A stretch of 64,000 nt of DNA from Rhopalosiphum padi (Eukaryota > Arthropoda > Insecta > Hemiptera > Aphididae). The notes below the pieces were generated by a model. The model did not search any database and had not been told where the DNA came from. It saw only the letters and a program-made list of their open reading frames with translations. A program made the translations under genes and the position numbers. Shown piece after piece: positions 26,670-40,870 of the stretch (positions within the stretch are counted from its first letter, which is position 1; each line of letters starts with the position of its first letter). The stretch covers positions 43,871,858 to 43,935,857 of the forward strand of contig NC_083598.1 in NCBI RefSeq assembly GCF_020882245.1, given 5' to 3'.

Positions 26670-26751
26670 TTGAATTGGCTCCCAATTTTCGGTAAATATG
26701 AAGTTGACCCTTGAATTGGCTCCCGAAAAATAAATATTTTAATTGGCTACC
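26670..26751 (+). repeat. Three direct copies of TTGAATTGGCTCCC-like unit
   Basis: TTGAATTGGCTCCC occurs at 26670-26683 and again at 26711-26724. A variant, TTTAATTGGCTACC, lies at 26738-26751, and a partial GCTGGCTAC just precedes the first. They abut the 5' side of the MULE relic and may be subterminal repeats of the same element or a remnant of another insert. Confidence 0.6.
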
Positions 26752-26759
26752 TTAACTCT

Positions 26760-27218
26760 AAAATATTATTATTTAACAAGAGGTTCTCATAGTATACGTG
26801 CAAAATACAGAAATATGCCAATATTTAACGTATATATGTTTGGATTTTCATTTCTAGATCCACAACCAGTTGGGGATTGTATTTCCAACGAATTAGCTGA
26901 AATACAGCGTATGAATGAAAATGTAAAAAATTTAATCATTGTTTAGTAGAAAATTATATGAACAATGATTCAACATTTGGGCAAAAAAAAAGCAATAGCA
27001 TTTATCGGACAACTAACTCATGCGAATCTTTTCGTTCCGAATTGTATTCATCACAACCAAGTATATTAAACTTTTTAAATAATAAATTATAAATTATATA
27101 GTATTCAAGCTGCAACAATAATATTATTATAAGAAGTTCCAATATATGTAAACCACACCGTAAAGAAATTAGAGATAAAATTAAATTTTTAAAAGATAAA
27201 ATAATGACACTGGTGTAA
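26760..27218 (+). pseudogene. MULE-type transposase C-terminal fragment (decayed)
   Basis: This is the remnant of a Mutator-like (MULE) transposase of the kind common in aphid genomes, where FLYWCH-type zinc-finger domains accompany such transposases. In the first frame the readable blocks are MPIFNVYMFGFSFLDPQPVG and DCISNELAEIQRMNENVK. A one-base shift in the A run near 26926-26932 moves the frame to a block with VENYMNNDSTFGQ, then YRTTNSCESFRSELYSSQ, then PSILNFLNN. After in-frame stops, a third block reads IRSSNICKPHRKEI and ends at a TAA at 27216-27218. The RTTNSCESFHS-like motif followed by HPSI-like residues is the diagnostic family signature. The N-terminal part and the catalytic core are missing or unrecognisable, so the copy is dead. 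The start coordinate is approximate. It lies antisense to frequenin inside its 42-kb intron. Confidence 0.7.
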
Positions 27219-28719
27219 ATTTAAAGTTTCAATACATAAAAATATTAGCCAAAATAAGTATAAGCCACAACCGATTTTTATTTAACTTAATAATTTTTAT
27301 TTATATACACATTATACGTCATATTATATTTTATAACGACGCGTTTACCTTGTCAATAGTATACTAGTGGATTATTATAGTTTGTACCAATAATGTTTTG
27401 GCAGTTATTAGTACAATGCTTTTTTGAGGTGTTTATTTACTATACATTGTTCTGTAAGTAAGAACGATTTGTCATAATATATAATTATTCTAATCTATAC
27501 TAATAGTATGTTTCAGTGTTTTTACATAATATTATTTTATACTACGACTGACGTCCTATTACTGGACTTGCGCGCAATTCGTTATATATACAAACAGTTT
27601 CCTTGTCGAATCAATTCGCGGAGTAGCGATGGTCTTGTAATACAGCCTACTGCAACACTACCGATATCAATCATTTATTCAGGGCGTTTTGGCCAGCATT
27701 CAAAACAATGCAAACACTACGCAATAAATAAAATTCCGGATCGGCAACTTCGAACTTATAAACTCAACAAATAAAATAAGCGTGCCGAGACGTTGGGACG
27801 TGGGAAACTTGCCTTGCAGTGCTGAACACGCAGCAGTAGATCTCAATATCAACGTGTGCGCTGTGTACGGTGCGATATCAAATAAGATCAAAACTATGAA
27901 AAGAAACAAAATAGACGAAATAATTCAAATCGCGAATTTCGATTCACGGTATGGTCTTATAGAGACAATCATTTGATATAAATCAAGCGAGATTAATAGT
28001 GCGATGGGAACGCATGTCACAGTGTTACATAATTTAAAAAAATAATAGAAATATATTAGAATCACGAGAAACATGCAACAGCACGATGCGTGCAAGTATT
28101 GCGTGTATCATATACGGTTTTGGTACTCGTCTCATGAGATGTTTATGTCTTTGCGTTGGCCATAATATAAAATAAAACACTACAGTAACAAATACGCCAT
28201 GTAATCGAATAGGACATATTTCAGGACATTTACATGAGACACTAGTTAAAAAAAAAAAATAACCGTTTATAAAGAAAAATCATAAATCTCACAAAATACG
28301 AAATAAATACGCTTTCGAGAATACTACTGTACAAATGATATATTGCACTTTTATTTAATTTGATTTAATAATATTAGACTTTAAAATTTATCAAATGGAA
28401 GTTTAGAATCTCGTCTCTCAATGCACGCGACCAAAGGATAGCACTCAAAAAAATAAATATTTATAGTTAATACATTTAACGTTTATTATATATTTATGTA
28501 ATATTATATTACTTATATTGTGATAAAATATTACACAATATAATATTTTCTGTTTATTTATTGGCTAAAAAAATAACTGGTACCCGTGTACATAATATAG
28601 TTTAAGCTAAGTGAATATTATATGAAATTATAAAGTACGCATTTCGATAGTAAAAAACAATAAAATAAGTTTGTATTAACTTGTATATTTGTCAAGCAAG
28701 AGAAAATATCGTTTTTCAG

Positions 28720-28739
28720 TTTTCTCGTTAACGAGAAAA
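28720..28739. repeat. 20-bp perfect palindrome
   Basis: TTTTCTCGTTAACGAGAAAA. The pairing continues outward as CAGTTTT/AAAAACTG with one unpaired base. It could be a dimeric factor site or a decayed element centre. Confidence 0.8.
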
Positions 28740-31203
28740 ACTGAGAGGAGAACAGACGCACAACTCTGGCAAAATAACTTTCACCCAGCAGTGCAATAAA
28801 AATCGATCCGTTTAGTTTGTGTTTCAGAGAGTTGATATAAAGTTATTGATGAAAAAATATATTAATGTTTCCATAGGCAAAAATATAAATCGAACTACAG
28901 ATTTTTCGACAACCATATATTTTTTGGACATTTCACTTAGTCGTTTCAGTAGATTCAAATTCGACCGGTTATTGTTTTTATAGTTGTTCATAAAAGAACC
29001 AATCTACACGTCGCATTAGCTATGTATATATCTACTTCTCACCCAATGTAGGTACCTAGTACGATAATTATAGATTAATAAAATTATTTAATGTCATAAC
29101 ATTGAACTCTCCAAACCATAAATGTTGACTAAATATAGTATTTTATCTAATTTTATGGAGGTAGCGCAAATTAGCAAAATTAATTTCCATGACGTATAAT
29201 GAAAATTCAGTTTTTTTATTTATTACGAATTACATACACCTCCATTGACATATTAACCGTTAGGATAAACAATAAACATACGGTATAATTATATCAACAA
29301 ACATGTCAATTGACGCCAAACAAATGAATATATATACCATATTCAATATTATATATATATATATTACTGTAAACATTCAAAAGTACAATAATTCGACCAC
29401 TGTCAGCTTTAACTAAATCTATTTCCGTTAAAAACAAAAAAAAATACAGTCGGTTTGATTGTCCATAACTACCGTTACATCACATGAACAATAATTCTAC
29501 CTTCAATTTATACAATTCATTGTTTTTATTGTTTTTAAAAAATAATTTACTTTCACATTATTGAAACAAAACTATATTTGTCATGATTATCGATTACTTA
29601 ATAATAATTAATGAATTGTAACTAGGTACTAAAAACCAATACGGTTTAAATTGTGTTTTTTTTAGTTTTTATTATTTTTTTTATTAAATACGTCATTGAC
29701 CGAATATTTTATATATTCAAAAAGCATAAGCGTACCAACATTGTGGCATAATATTAATATTAATATACAGAACAATATTCAACAAGCTCACCTCCGCGTT
29801 TTTCTTTAATAATAAATATTTTTGGATTCTGATTTTCGTAATATTTGATTTTACTAAAATAATGTTTTCAAATACTTGGATTTTTTATAACATTAAAGGT
29901 TATCTAAAAAGGTTATCTATTATCTTGTGGTTATATAAATTTCTTCTTTCAAATATTAACAATAACAGTTCAAATAATAATAAAAATTAAAAACAGGTTA
30001 ATAGATCAATTGATAAGATTTAGAAGACACGGCGACTATGATGATTTATAAATAATATTACTGTAAATATACAATCATTAGTATTTAATGATTTTCAAAA
30101 TAATTATACGAGTTTATTAAGTACTGGACTGACATTTCACGTAAAGTCATTAAACAAAGGAATGCTATCCGTATAGTACATAAAGTTTAATATAACTAAG
30201 AAACTACCCGCTAATATTTAGATTCAATAATATAATCCAATATTAGTACGAAACGCGTGTTACGCAGTTGCACCATATATTGTATAATTTACTGTTATCG
30301 CAATGGCTTTGTTACGCATATAAATATTAATTATTATATTAATGAGCGCGAATAAAATATAAGAGCTAGCCTACTGCGGCTGTTTAGTAAAACACAATAA
30401 TATTGATCTATAGGAATATTTCAACACGCCGCGGTATTCGTTCATGGTAATTCTCATGAGCGTGCGTGTGCAACAATATTAGTTGAAATTAGAATACTAA
30501 GTTTATTAGGTTTTCGAGTTTCATTAAATGCAAGGTTACGACCCCTTCGGAGAATAAGATACCTTGTAATTAGAGTTACGAGTTTCTAATATTAGCATAT
30601 CAGTATACCTGCTGAATTATAAGTTTTACTCTATTTGGTTAACGCTCCGGTTTTAAATAATAAATAAACACTGGTAACTTTATAGTGTTTACATTTCGAA
30701 TCATTAAAGATGAATTTTTTTAATACAATATGCAAATGTGTAACGTGCAATCACACGTTTTCGCCTTCATTTAGTCTCCGGAAATGATTTTTCCGCGGTT
30801 ATAACACTAATGATTATAGAATAATAATATTTTGATAAATCGTTTTTTAATTTTATTGTTTTTAATTGATTAATCGCATGTCATCTACAATTGAATTGAC
30901 GACGGAAACGTGATTTATTTCCTAAAATGGGGAACTGCCGTGTTTTTTCGGCAAAGAGAAAAATGTAAAAGTTATTAGAGACATAGGTATTTATATTTTA
31001 TAAAGTTTGCGTGTATGCATATTTTACTGCAGTGTTTTAGTGTTTGCGTTCTTTTAAATATTTATAATATGCGTATAACAGGAAAACCTCAAGTGCAATC
31101 AAGCGTAAGTAAAAAAACCATTTTCTATTGTATAAATGTTTATGATGCAAAATTAAGCACCCTCGTTTATATAGTTTTACTAGGTATGTGAACAAAAGTT
31201 ATT

Positions 31204-31262
31204 GTGGTGGTAGTAGTGGTGATGGTTGTGACGGGGGTGGTGGTGGTGGTAAAAGTGGTTGT
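31204..31262. repeat. Imperfect (GGT)n tract
   Basis: A strongly G/T-biased run of GGT, GTG and GAT triplets, including GGGGGTGGTGGTGGTGG. G-rich on the plus strand and potentially able to form a G-quadruplex. Confidence 0.85.
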
Positions 31263-31901
31263 GAAACTGTTGGTATTATTTTTTTTTTAAAGCCCAATAA
31301 ATAAGCTCAACCAACCAATATAACTAAAAAATGCATCATTTGTAAACTACTTTTTTTTTATTATTATTTCTAAGAAATATTAGTGTATTATTACCGAGGT
31401 ATAAGCCTTGTGCGTAAACGTACGATGTATTATATAAACAATAGGAGAATAATAAATGTATACATACTTATTTCGTTCAGTGCTAACCAAAAAGCTGTAT
31501 TTACTTTACGATTATTAACAATTATTAAACTTAAAATGTGACATGCAATATTTATGATTACCTATAATATACTGGAAATTGAACGTAAACGGTATACATT
31601 AAATTCGTGGTTTCTAAAATGTTGCTGCATCTTTTTTAGAAAATCAACTAAAAAGCAGATATTTTAAAATAAATAAAGATATAATTGTTAATATTAAAAA
31701 AATGTGATGAAATTAAATTAAAAAAATAAAAAGCGATCAGTCTAAATACACGCCACCAAGCTCTCTTGTGGTTATTGTATATTATGTTAAATACAATTCT
31801 CTGTTAATTTTTAGCTTCTTTGCTCTACCACCACTTATAACAGAAAAATATTAAAATAAAATGTATCGACATTTCAGCATTATGTGTATACAAGTTATAC
31901 A

Positions 31902-32130
31902 GGATGTTTTATTTAATTATTCACTAAATCCATACACGAATTTATTTACAACCAGACGAAACATTTACTCCAAATATTAGGATTAAACGACTAAAAATCC
32001 GACATGGAGTGGAGTGCCCCTGAGATGTGACGCGTGTGACGAGTGGTTCACATCGGTCATCTTACTACACTGTTGTACTCGCGTTACCTCGGGTTTTCTA
32101 AATGAGCGTGTAGAGGTAATATAACGAGTT
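31902..32130. repeat. Possible transposon fragment beginning ACAGGATGTTTTATTTAATT
   Basis: The start resembles the ACAGGGTGTTTxATTTAA-type ends of many arthropod repeats. It is followed by a GC-richer stretch (about 31995-32120) with no ORF. No matching inverted end was found. Confidence 0.25.
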
Positions 32131-34564
32131 TGAGAAATTACTGTGCTCCTAAATAGACAACCAATTTTAATAATTATTACAACCCGATTTTCAATATTAG
32201 ATCATATCTTTTAAATACTGATATGAATATTTAGTAAATATTTTAAGTCTCTATCGTTATTATTTATTTTTTAATTACAACAAAAACACATAATATAGTT
32301 TGTTAAAACTGGTTTTGTGCAAACATTTTCCTTATTTCCCTGTTTATTTTTTTTTTAAATATTGTGAATATTTTTATTTAAATTTCTCAAAAGTATTAAC
32401 TAGAATCTGATCCAAAGATTCAGTTACCAGAAACCACATTAAAAGTTAAAGATCGAAACATTTTGTTTACTTTAAATTGTCTCAAAATTTAAAAATTTAA
32501 AAATTAAACACATTATAAAATCAGTACATTTATTTTCGATCTACTCAAAACCTTAAAATAATTTTATTTTTTAATGAATAAGTATGAATAAATACTACTT
32601 GTTTAAAGCTAAATATATTCATACAAATTCGAATTTTTTTTAAATAATTGGTGTCTTAATTAAGTTAAAAAAATTATCATATATACATTATATTTTTATT
32701 ATAAACAAATGATAAAAGAACACTGCCAGAAGAATGCAACTAGATTGTTGAATTAATTAATAAAAAAGTTATATTACAGTAGTATAAAGTATAAAAATAA
32801 TTATATTGTTAGCTTGTTATATAATATTATGTACTTGACATGCTACTGTAAAAAGCATACTATTTATGTATATATATATATATATTATGTAATATATATA
32901 AATGTTATATTATTAAGTATGAGTATACAATTATATTATAATATATTACAATAATAATTTATAGTCAAAACAAATTTGTTACGGTGCAATGTTTGATTTG
33001 CAAAATTCTAAGAACACCATCGCTGCTTAATATTTTGCCAATTAAAAACATCTTAAAATTCTAAATCCGTTGTAATTTTATTCATATTATGTTTATAATA
33101 AATAAAGACGACTATAATTGTGTTCTTTTTATATTATTAATATATCAACGATAATTATTGAGCAAATGAATTAATTTTAACTGATTCAATTTCAAGAGAA
33201 TGTAAAATAAATTATATTTTACACTAAAATCAATATTTAATAATTTATGGATTCATATACAAAGTTATATATTAATTTAATAATAGTTATTTATTAATTA
33301 TTACTACTAACTATAACATAATGTAAGTCGTGTAGTTCAACTAACAAGTGAGGTTTAATATCCGGTATAAACAGTTATACTCGTGTAAGGTCTATAGTGT
33401 AGCAAAATAAACAAAAAAATCCATCTCGAATAATTAAAACAACACAATGCCCATCGGTCACTATTATTACAAGTTATACGTCCAACACAATTTTAATGTA
33501 TATTATAAAAGCTGTTAAATTAAAACCGTGTATATGGTATTGTCGTTTAAAATAATCTACGTACCTACATAAAACAATTAACAAACGTAAACCATTTAAA
33601 CGAATTCGAAATTCTGTTTAATGCACAGCCATATATTGTTACTGTTGTCAGACACACAGTATTGATGTATTATACATAATAATATAATATAACGATGATA
33701 CACAATAATAACGCATAATCGAATCATACAATTATTATAATATTATATTGCACGTTTGTCTACACCGCAGTGCAGTAAAATATTCTGCAGTATAAGAACA
33801 ATCGGGAAGAAAGTTCGTACACGGTGAATCACAAAAATATAAAAAATATATATAGTTATGTACCTACTGTACCTATATATTGTTTGAACGGAAAAATCGA
33901 AAGACAATATATATATGATATAAAAAATAGAACTATGATTGAGGGGAGTAAAATAAAAAAAAAATGAACATTTCGTGACCGCCATAAAATTTCCGTTGCG
34001 TAAATTAATCCGTCAATTTGTATTCTCGGCCAATGTGGTATTATTATGTATATATCTATAGTATATAGACCGCAGCGGCGGCGGCCGATAATGTGGAGTT
34101 AAAGAGGAAACTTTTTTCGCAAAGTCGTGTTATAGGTAGGTAGTAGGTATACGCCGACGACTAGCTACGTCACGCCTCCATCTCCAATCCATCTCATCGA
34201 ACAATAATGGAACATAATAAAATGACGGAAATTGACGAATGCTGTCTAAAATATTATACACCACGACGATCAATAGACCGGGTTTTAGTTTGCTCTGTAA
34301 AAGGTAGCTTATACGTTAAAAATCTCGTAGAATTTGTGGTGATGGAAGTGATGATGGTACGGATAACTGTACGTTAACGATTTTCCCTTTTGTATAAAAG
34401 TCTATTTTAAATAACAATTTTATCGGCGAGGTTATATTATACAGAGCGTTTCACACACTCGTTCCGTATTTTCGTGTTAATGAAGTTATTCCCATTTGAT
34501 ATTTCCTGCATACAAATTACAGTTAATAATTTTAAAATGAGTAATTACTATTTAAAACGTATTA

Positions 34565-34775
34565 CCTTAACTCCTCTAAATTGGCTGTTTTTGCGATTCA
34601 AATAGAATTGATTTTATCAAAAACTTACTAAATTTACCGCTTTTCCCTGTAACCATTAAGAAGAGGGTACTTGGAATTTTTACTTTTGTCCCTCAAAAGT
34701 ACTAAATAGATTCACTATTCTACCAGAAAATATATAAAAAAAAAAAAACCAGAAATTGCAGGTTACCTACAACTC
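34565..34775 (+). repeat. Dispersed repeat family R1, copy
   Basis: TTGATTTTATCAAAAACTTA, then TACTTGGAATTTTTAC, AAAAGTACTAAATAGATTC and TCTACCAGAAAATATAT, in the same order as the copy at 48640. The 3' end is missing or diverged beyond a poly-A run. Confidence 0.6.
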
Positions 34776-35024
34776 CTTAATTACGGTCGGTACCCAATCG
34801 CCTTAAGTTAAAAATCAAAACATGTTTTCTAGCATAAAAAGTGTGTCGAGAGTTAGACATAAAAAAAAAACATGTCATTATACAACCAATAATACATCTG
34901 TCGTTTCGAACATAATCTAATAGAGATAATAATGTTATTAAATGGAAATATTATAATTTTATTCGAATTGCAGATTATCATCGAATAATATATTCAAATA
35001 AACTAAAATACGCACTATGTAGGC

Positions 35025-35960
35025 GTGACATCGCTCAGCATACATTGTACATTTGTACTGAAATTCGTGACCAATATGCACTTTATTATGCAGTCACGGA
35101 TAGATTATCCATCGAAAATCGCGAAAATAATAACAATAATACTGGAAAATATATATGTGAACGATAACGGCGATGACGATCGACCACCTCTACGACTACT
35201 GCAGCACATCACCGTCCCTGACACCCGCGTAATCGTATCGGTACGCTATAAAATATGCTGTTACAGACCTATAAAATACGATGTGCCGACGCCACTTTAA
35301 TATGTTTCTATAATAATATAGTATATTATACACGGTATTATTATTGTACAATTATACGTACACGCAGTTCCGTGATAACCGCTTAATCGCGATTCGGCAA
35401 AATCTCCGGTCCGCGTATACATGGCCGTACCTGGCGGGGGGAGGTTTGGGGGTTCAGCCCCTGCCGAAATTAATTTCCAGTTACGGCCTTGCGCGTATAC
35501 ACACATATTATGTATTATATATTAAAAAATAATGTACGCGATGTATAATATATATATATGTATAATATTATGATTTTCCGTTTGCGCATAAACAGCAATC
35601 AATCATTCGGCGGCATTAGATGGCGGTGACGGCATGTAATATATATAATATATTATTATGCTTGGGTTAGGTTATATCGCAATAGCAACAATAATATTAA
35701 GGGTGACCACCGCCACGAACGCTGACACCGACACCAGCACAGCTGTATACCTCCCACGAGCAACCCCCCCCACCACCATCCCCGACCCAACCGAACACCC
35801 CTTGCCAAGTGGAAGGCGCAGCGAGTAATGTTCGGGAATAGATTTTCGATCAGCCGCAGCGACGACGCTGGTCGTTATTTCGACGACGGGCACACACCCG
35901 CGACTAAACTTCCGCAAAGTAAACGATGACGCGTCGTATGCATGACATGATAGTATGACG
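35025..35960. other. CpG-rich patch with tiny TIR insert
   Basis: Two GC-rich blocks (about 35025-35300 and 35690-35940) flank the small TIR insert. The open frames (91 codons plus strand, 99 codons minus strand) show no domain, signal or family resemblance. Candidate regulatory or non-coding exon DNA. Confidence 0.3.
35412..35501. mobile_element. Tiny TIR insert with about 10-bp flanking repeat
   Basis: GGCCGTACCTGG (35423-35434) and CCAGTTACGGCC (35477-35488) form an 11-of-12 inverted repeat around a G-rich core that includes GGGTTCAGCCCCTGCC. The flanks share CGCGTATACA (35412-35421 and 35492-35501), which looks like a target duplication. The GC content is far above the surroundings. Superfamily unknown. 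Confidence 0.5.
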
Positions 35961-38900
35961 TATATATACAACTACATTATCTCGTGTATATAACTATTAA
36001 AACCCAACGGCTATTGAGCAAAACGGTATATTATACAATCCGATGGCTGCGGGTCAACATAGAAGAGAAAATGCAAACTTTGTAATTCACATACGTTATA
36101 AGCATCGCTGCCAATGTAATTTATGATATCGTCGTGATCGCGGTCAAGTACCTGCTTTGAAGGTCAGTACACATACAAAAAAAAAATAAAAAAAAAATAA
36201 ATGACAAAATATAATGTAACTGGGTCGTAAAATATATGCACCGTAAATGTGTAACATAGAATAGTTAATGTTATATTATTGTATTGCTCTTTAAATACTA
36301 TACTAATAGTCGAGTGTTTAGATGATCCACTTCCTCCCCCTCACGAATCGCCAGACGAATTGGACTTGATTTTTTGTATATGTATTCATATTATAGTGAC
36401 TATTCTAGAGATGTCAATATATTAAACCATTTCAATCTCCTCAGTCCGCCGTCAGATACGTTACTGTTAAATGCATAATGAAATACCATAGTATACAATC
36501 ACCTGTTGTACGGGGTTGTACGTATTATTAAATCTATTTATACATGTAAAAACATTTGAATATCACGCAATGATGAAAAATAGCCAAAAAAAAATTACAG
36601 TAATAAAAAAATAATTATACATTTTTGTACACAGCAGGTTTTTTATGTACCTATATTGATGTTTATGTTTTAGTTTATTTTTATTTTAGATTATTTATTA
36701 TCGCGTTGAATTAAATTTAAACAAATACATCATTTCCGAGTTCTACAGGTAATCGTCCTCAGTTAAATTTTTAATTAATCCTTCCGCGTTATATATTGTG
36801 AAAAAGGATTACAGATTTTTTAAGGTCTTGCAAACTTTGATTACACCTCTAAGTATAAATGTGAAGAACGCTACAGAAAAAATGAGAAAACTATATTATT
36901 ATATTTTTGTCAATTCCAATACAAAAATTTGACTAGTAAAATATTAATACCAAAATATGTATACTTAATATTTATATCTGTGTGTATTAACTTAAAAAAA
37001 ATCAAATTCACTTCATATTACTTGTTGACGACCAAAAAATTGAAAGGATATTATTAATATTTTTATCATTTGGTATTTACAATTACAATATAATTAATAA
37101 TATAATATAATTTATTGTATAATGTTTTCAGTGTTTTCATTGTAGTTATTACTTGTTTAGTAACGTGGGTAACTAAAATTAGTGTTTTCATAAATCCACT
37201 ACTTAATATACTGACATCTTATAAATTATAAGAAATATATTTTAAGTAAAACGTGTATTAATAATTAAACTTACTTTGTATTAGGTACTCGACATGTTAA
37301 TGACCCATTATAAATTTAATTACAAAAAATAACATATAAATCTAAAAATATACCTACTGTTAAGTAATTTGCATGTTTTTTTTTTTAGTTCTAGTCTTTG
37401 TTTCATGATATATTTTATAATAATGTACAATAAACACGAATATTTTAATTTTTTTTGGTTAAAAATCTAAAAACTTAATATCAAATCATAAAATTTTCGT
37501 GTTACTGATAAAATAAAATAGGAATTGTGAAAAAAAAATACCAACAAATTCTAAATGATGCTACTCGAGAAATTAATATTATAAAGAGATTATAGTTTAG
37601 AATTAGAATTGATCGACATCATTAAAGTACAATATTATTATTGATGTTTATTTATGATTTATTTCGCATAGTTCCATAGTTGATAGATTCAATGTTAAAA
37701 TCACTATTTTTAAAATATAATAATACAAATACCTATATAGATATCGTTTGAAAAATAAAAATATATTTGCAAATATAATATTATATTATGTATTAAAACA
37801 TCAGATTTTTAGACTGCTGTAATCGTGTAATATTTTTTCAATTTTAAGAAAGATATTATTGCTATGCAGACGATGCGATAGGGGACGGTCCGATGGTGCT
37901 TTGGTAAAATTCGTATTTTTCCAATATCAAATAAACCAAATTATCTCATTCGATTATTATAGGTTGTTCACATATTATAATACTCTATAGAATATAATAT
38001 TTTCATGCACATTATAAACGAATCAATATGTGGCTGATTATATTTATATCGTTCACATAAACAAAGTAGGTATAAGAAATATCTGGTAATTATCAACAAA
38101 AAAAACAAAACAAAACAAAACAACAGCTAACGATTAATAGTGGTTAAGAAATGTATACATAAACAGTAACAAATAAGGGCCACGATTTCAAAATTTCTCT
38201 GACAACGAAAGATAATATTGTACATCGTGATTATGAATAAACTTCAATTAACTGTTATTAATAGTTCAGTAAAATGACGGTACATAAACATGTTGTCGCA
38301 AATCAGATATATATATATTATATGCTTTTAGAGAAATAATTACGGTTTTAAAATGCATGTTATGAAAATTAAAGATAACAACCTTTGAGAATAAACTCGT
38401 ACGTTAGGTTTAAAAATGTTGTTTTAACAAAAATTTACATTATTTAATAAAAAAAAAAAAAGAAAATATAAGAATTTATAAAATTAAATGTCATAAAATA
38501 TACATACTTGATGTAGGTACCGAAAAATGGATATTTGATGCTCCGTAAAATGTTGTTACATATTATATATTTTTATACAAGCTTTACGTCTAGAAGTTAA
38601 TTATTTTAAGTGAGCATATTAATTTTTCTCAAAACCACGTTGGAACTGGCTTCAGAATCTCCTTTGAAATTGATAGTGAGAAATCAATATTAATAAGTTA
38701 ATTTAGAAATTATTTGTGGTAATAACTATAGTAAATATTAATGTAGAGCTTCGTCGGATTTAAGGAGTTAAATATAGGCAATACTAATGGCATTTTAATA
38801 TAAAATTTATTTTTCGTAAAATTTGTTACATATTTACCCGAGATGTTTAAATTAAAGATATCTGCAATAGTCATAAAATAGCATTACTTTCACGGAAAAA

Positions 38901-39289
38901 ATGTAACTACCTTAAATTTTAAAAGATCGAAAATACTCATAGTTTTTTTTTTAGTTGTTGACATTGTTGTTGGATAAACAAATAACTGTCTTTAAACATA
39001 CACACGTAGGCTAGACAACTTGTTGCCGTGTCAATATAATACGCTACACCTATCATAAGTTAAAACGGTCGGAAAATATTACACGCCGTGTCGCTGCAGA
39101 TTTTAATAATTAATCGTATTACGCATTTTTATTCCGTCACGTCTGTCTAACGTATGTTGAAAATATAAAAATCGAAATGAAAAACGCACTCAGACTATTG
39201 TTATTAATGTATACACAACGTCGGCGATATCTGCAGGTTATTTTTCGCTAAAACCGTCTCCCATAATAATATATATATTAATGAACTAC

Positions 39290-39970
39290 CCGGTCGAACT
39301 ACACCCATTATGCGTAGGTATCGATATGCATTTCATTGTTTCGATGTAATTATACGTCGTGTATCCCACCTCCGCGCGATACAGCGCGTAACTCCGCACG
39401 GGACGTAATCCCAGCGATTTAGTTCACATTCATAGGCGCACAAAATATATTACATTCTTATATATTATTTTACACGCCACAGTTCGTTCTCGGGTTACAC
39501 ATTATACGAAATTTGAATATGCAAATTCGCCGAATAGGGATCTACCCGGCCAGAACAGCCGCTGTGTGTATTAGGACGATTTCGTACGAAAAACCCGCAC
39601 CGCCACACATATACAAGTTTAATATAATAATATTATAATATAACCTATAGTATAGCGTAGTATATTATAATATAACGTATACGCGCGCACACATCACACA
39701 CGACCCGAAAGTCGTCGCACATAGGCCTTTCCTTTTGTTGGGAATTAAAATATTACATTACGTAGTTAGTCAAAGCGCGAGGTCCGTCCGTCCGTCCGCT
39801 GCAGCGATTCACTGCAGGACGACTCTCGTCCTTGATTATAATAATTTTATTAAATACGACATGAAAAATAAAATGTACGTTGACGGGCGCAGCGCGAAGG
39901 AGAGAACTAATTGCCCACGTGTTGATATTACTAATATCGATTATAGTACATTTTTTTGTTTTTTTTTTCT
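39290..39970. other. CpG-rich patch, no coding homology
   Basis: Contains a (CGTC)n-like tract (GTCCGTCCGTCCGTCCG, about 39782-39798) and many CpG dinucleotides. The 83-codon plus-strand frame ending at 39986 matches nothing recognised. Confidence 0.3.
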
Positions 39971-40689
39971 GTGTCTAATCGTATAGACGACTGGAGAGAA
40001 CGCATACAATTTTCGTAAGACATCGCGTACTGTACTGTGTTTGAAAATGTCGTTTACTTCAAAGCTGGTCATTATGATTCACGGCGAGGTGTTTAATATG
40101 GTTTGTATATTATTATAATAATATTATGCATTATTATTTTGACGACTCAGACGACGTATTATGATACGCGCGGACATTTAAATTGCATATTGTGTACATC
40201 AATACAGTAAGACGTAGGACATGGTATTATTATGCGAATTATATACAGTTAATTCGATGCGAGTGATTGGATACTATTTTCATAATATTACACCTACGCG
40301 TATATTTTAATACCTGTTGTTATTGTTTGATATTAATCTATAACATACGTTTTGGATTTTATAGAATTGATTTTTATACCTATGAAAAGTTATTGCTACA
40401 TTTACATATAATTTTTCAGTTTTTTTTTTTTTTAGCACAACCAGAGCATATTTTTTCTACCCAATAGAATATTATTATAAACGCGTTTTTTATATAGAAC
40501 AAGACGGAAACTATTTTTAAAAAGTGTTAAACAATACAAGGAGGTAGATATTTATAGGAATATTAGAAAACCAATATTCTCGTGCTCATTAAATTTAATT
40601 CTACTGTTTCAAGGATTCTTAAAGGAGTTCATTTAATAAACCAGTTAAGTAAACCAGACTACCTGGTTTTTTACAATTCTTAACGTATT

Positions 40690-40870
40690 TTAGATTGTGA
40701 ACGAGACGAATGTATTGATTTTATATTGATAGTATGTCGCTTTTTTTATATATGTAAACAAGAATAAATTAAAGGAGAGAGAATCTATTTAGTACTTTAG
40801 GGAAATAAAAATTTAAAATTCCAAAAAACTTTTTACGCATTATTAGTTTTTGACAAAAGTGATTTTCTTA
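40690..40870 (-). repeat. Dispersed repeat family R1, inverted copy
   Basis: On the minus strand: TGGAATTTTAAATTTTTA, AAAGTACTAAATAGATTC, then ATAAAATCAATACATTCGTC and CACAATCTAAAA, matching the other R1 copies in order and spacing. Confidence 0.6.

Noticed and set aside
27508..27976. Two plus-strand ORFs and one overlapping minus ORF in a GC-richer stretch.
   Set aside because: No recognisable domain in any frame; three overlapping frames on both strands suggest composition rather than coding. Unidentified transposon DNA remains possible.
35672..35971. A 99-codon minus-strand ORF with Val/Ala-rich ends.
   Set aside because: Explained by a local GC-rich patch; no family resemblance, and the hydrophobic end arises from repeat-like codons.
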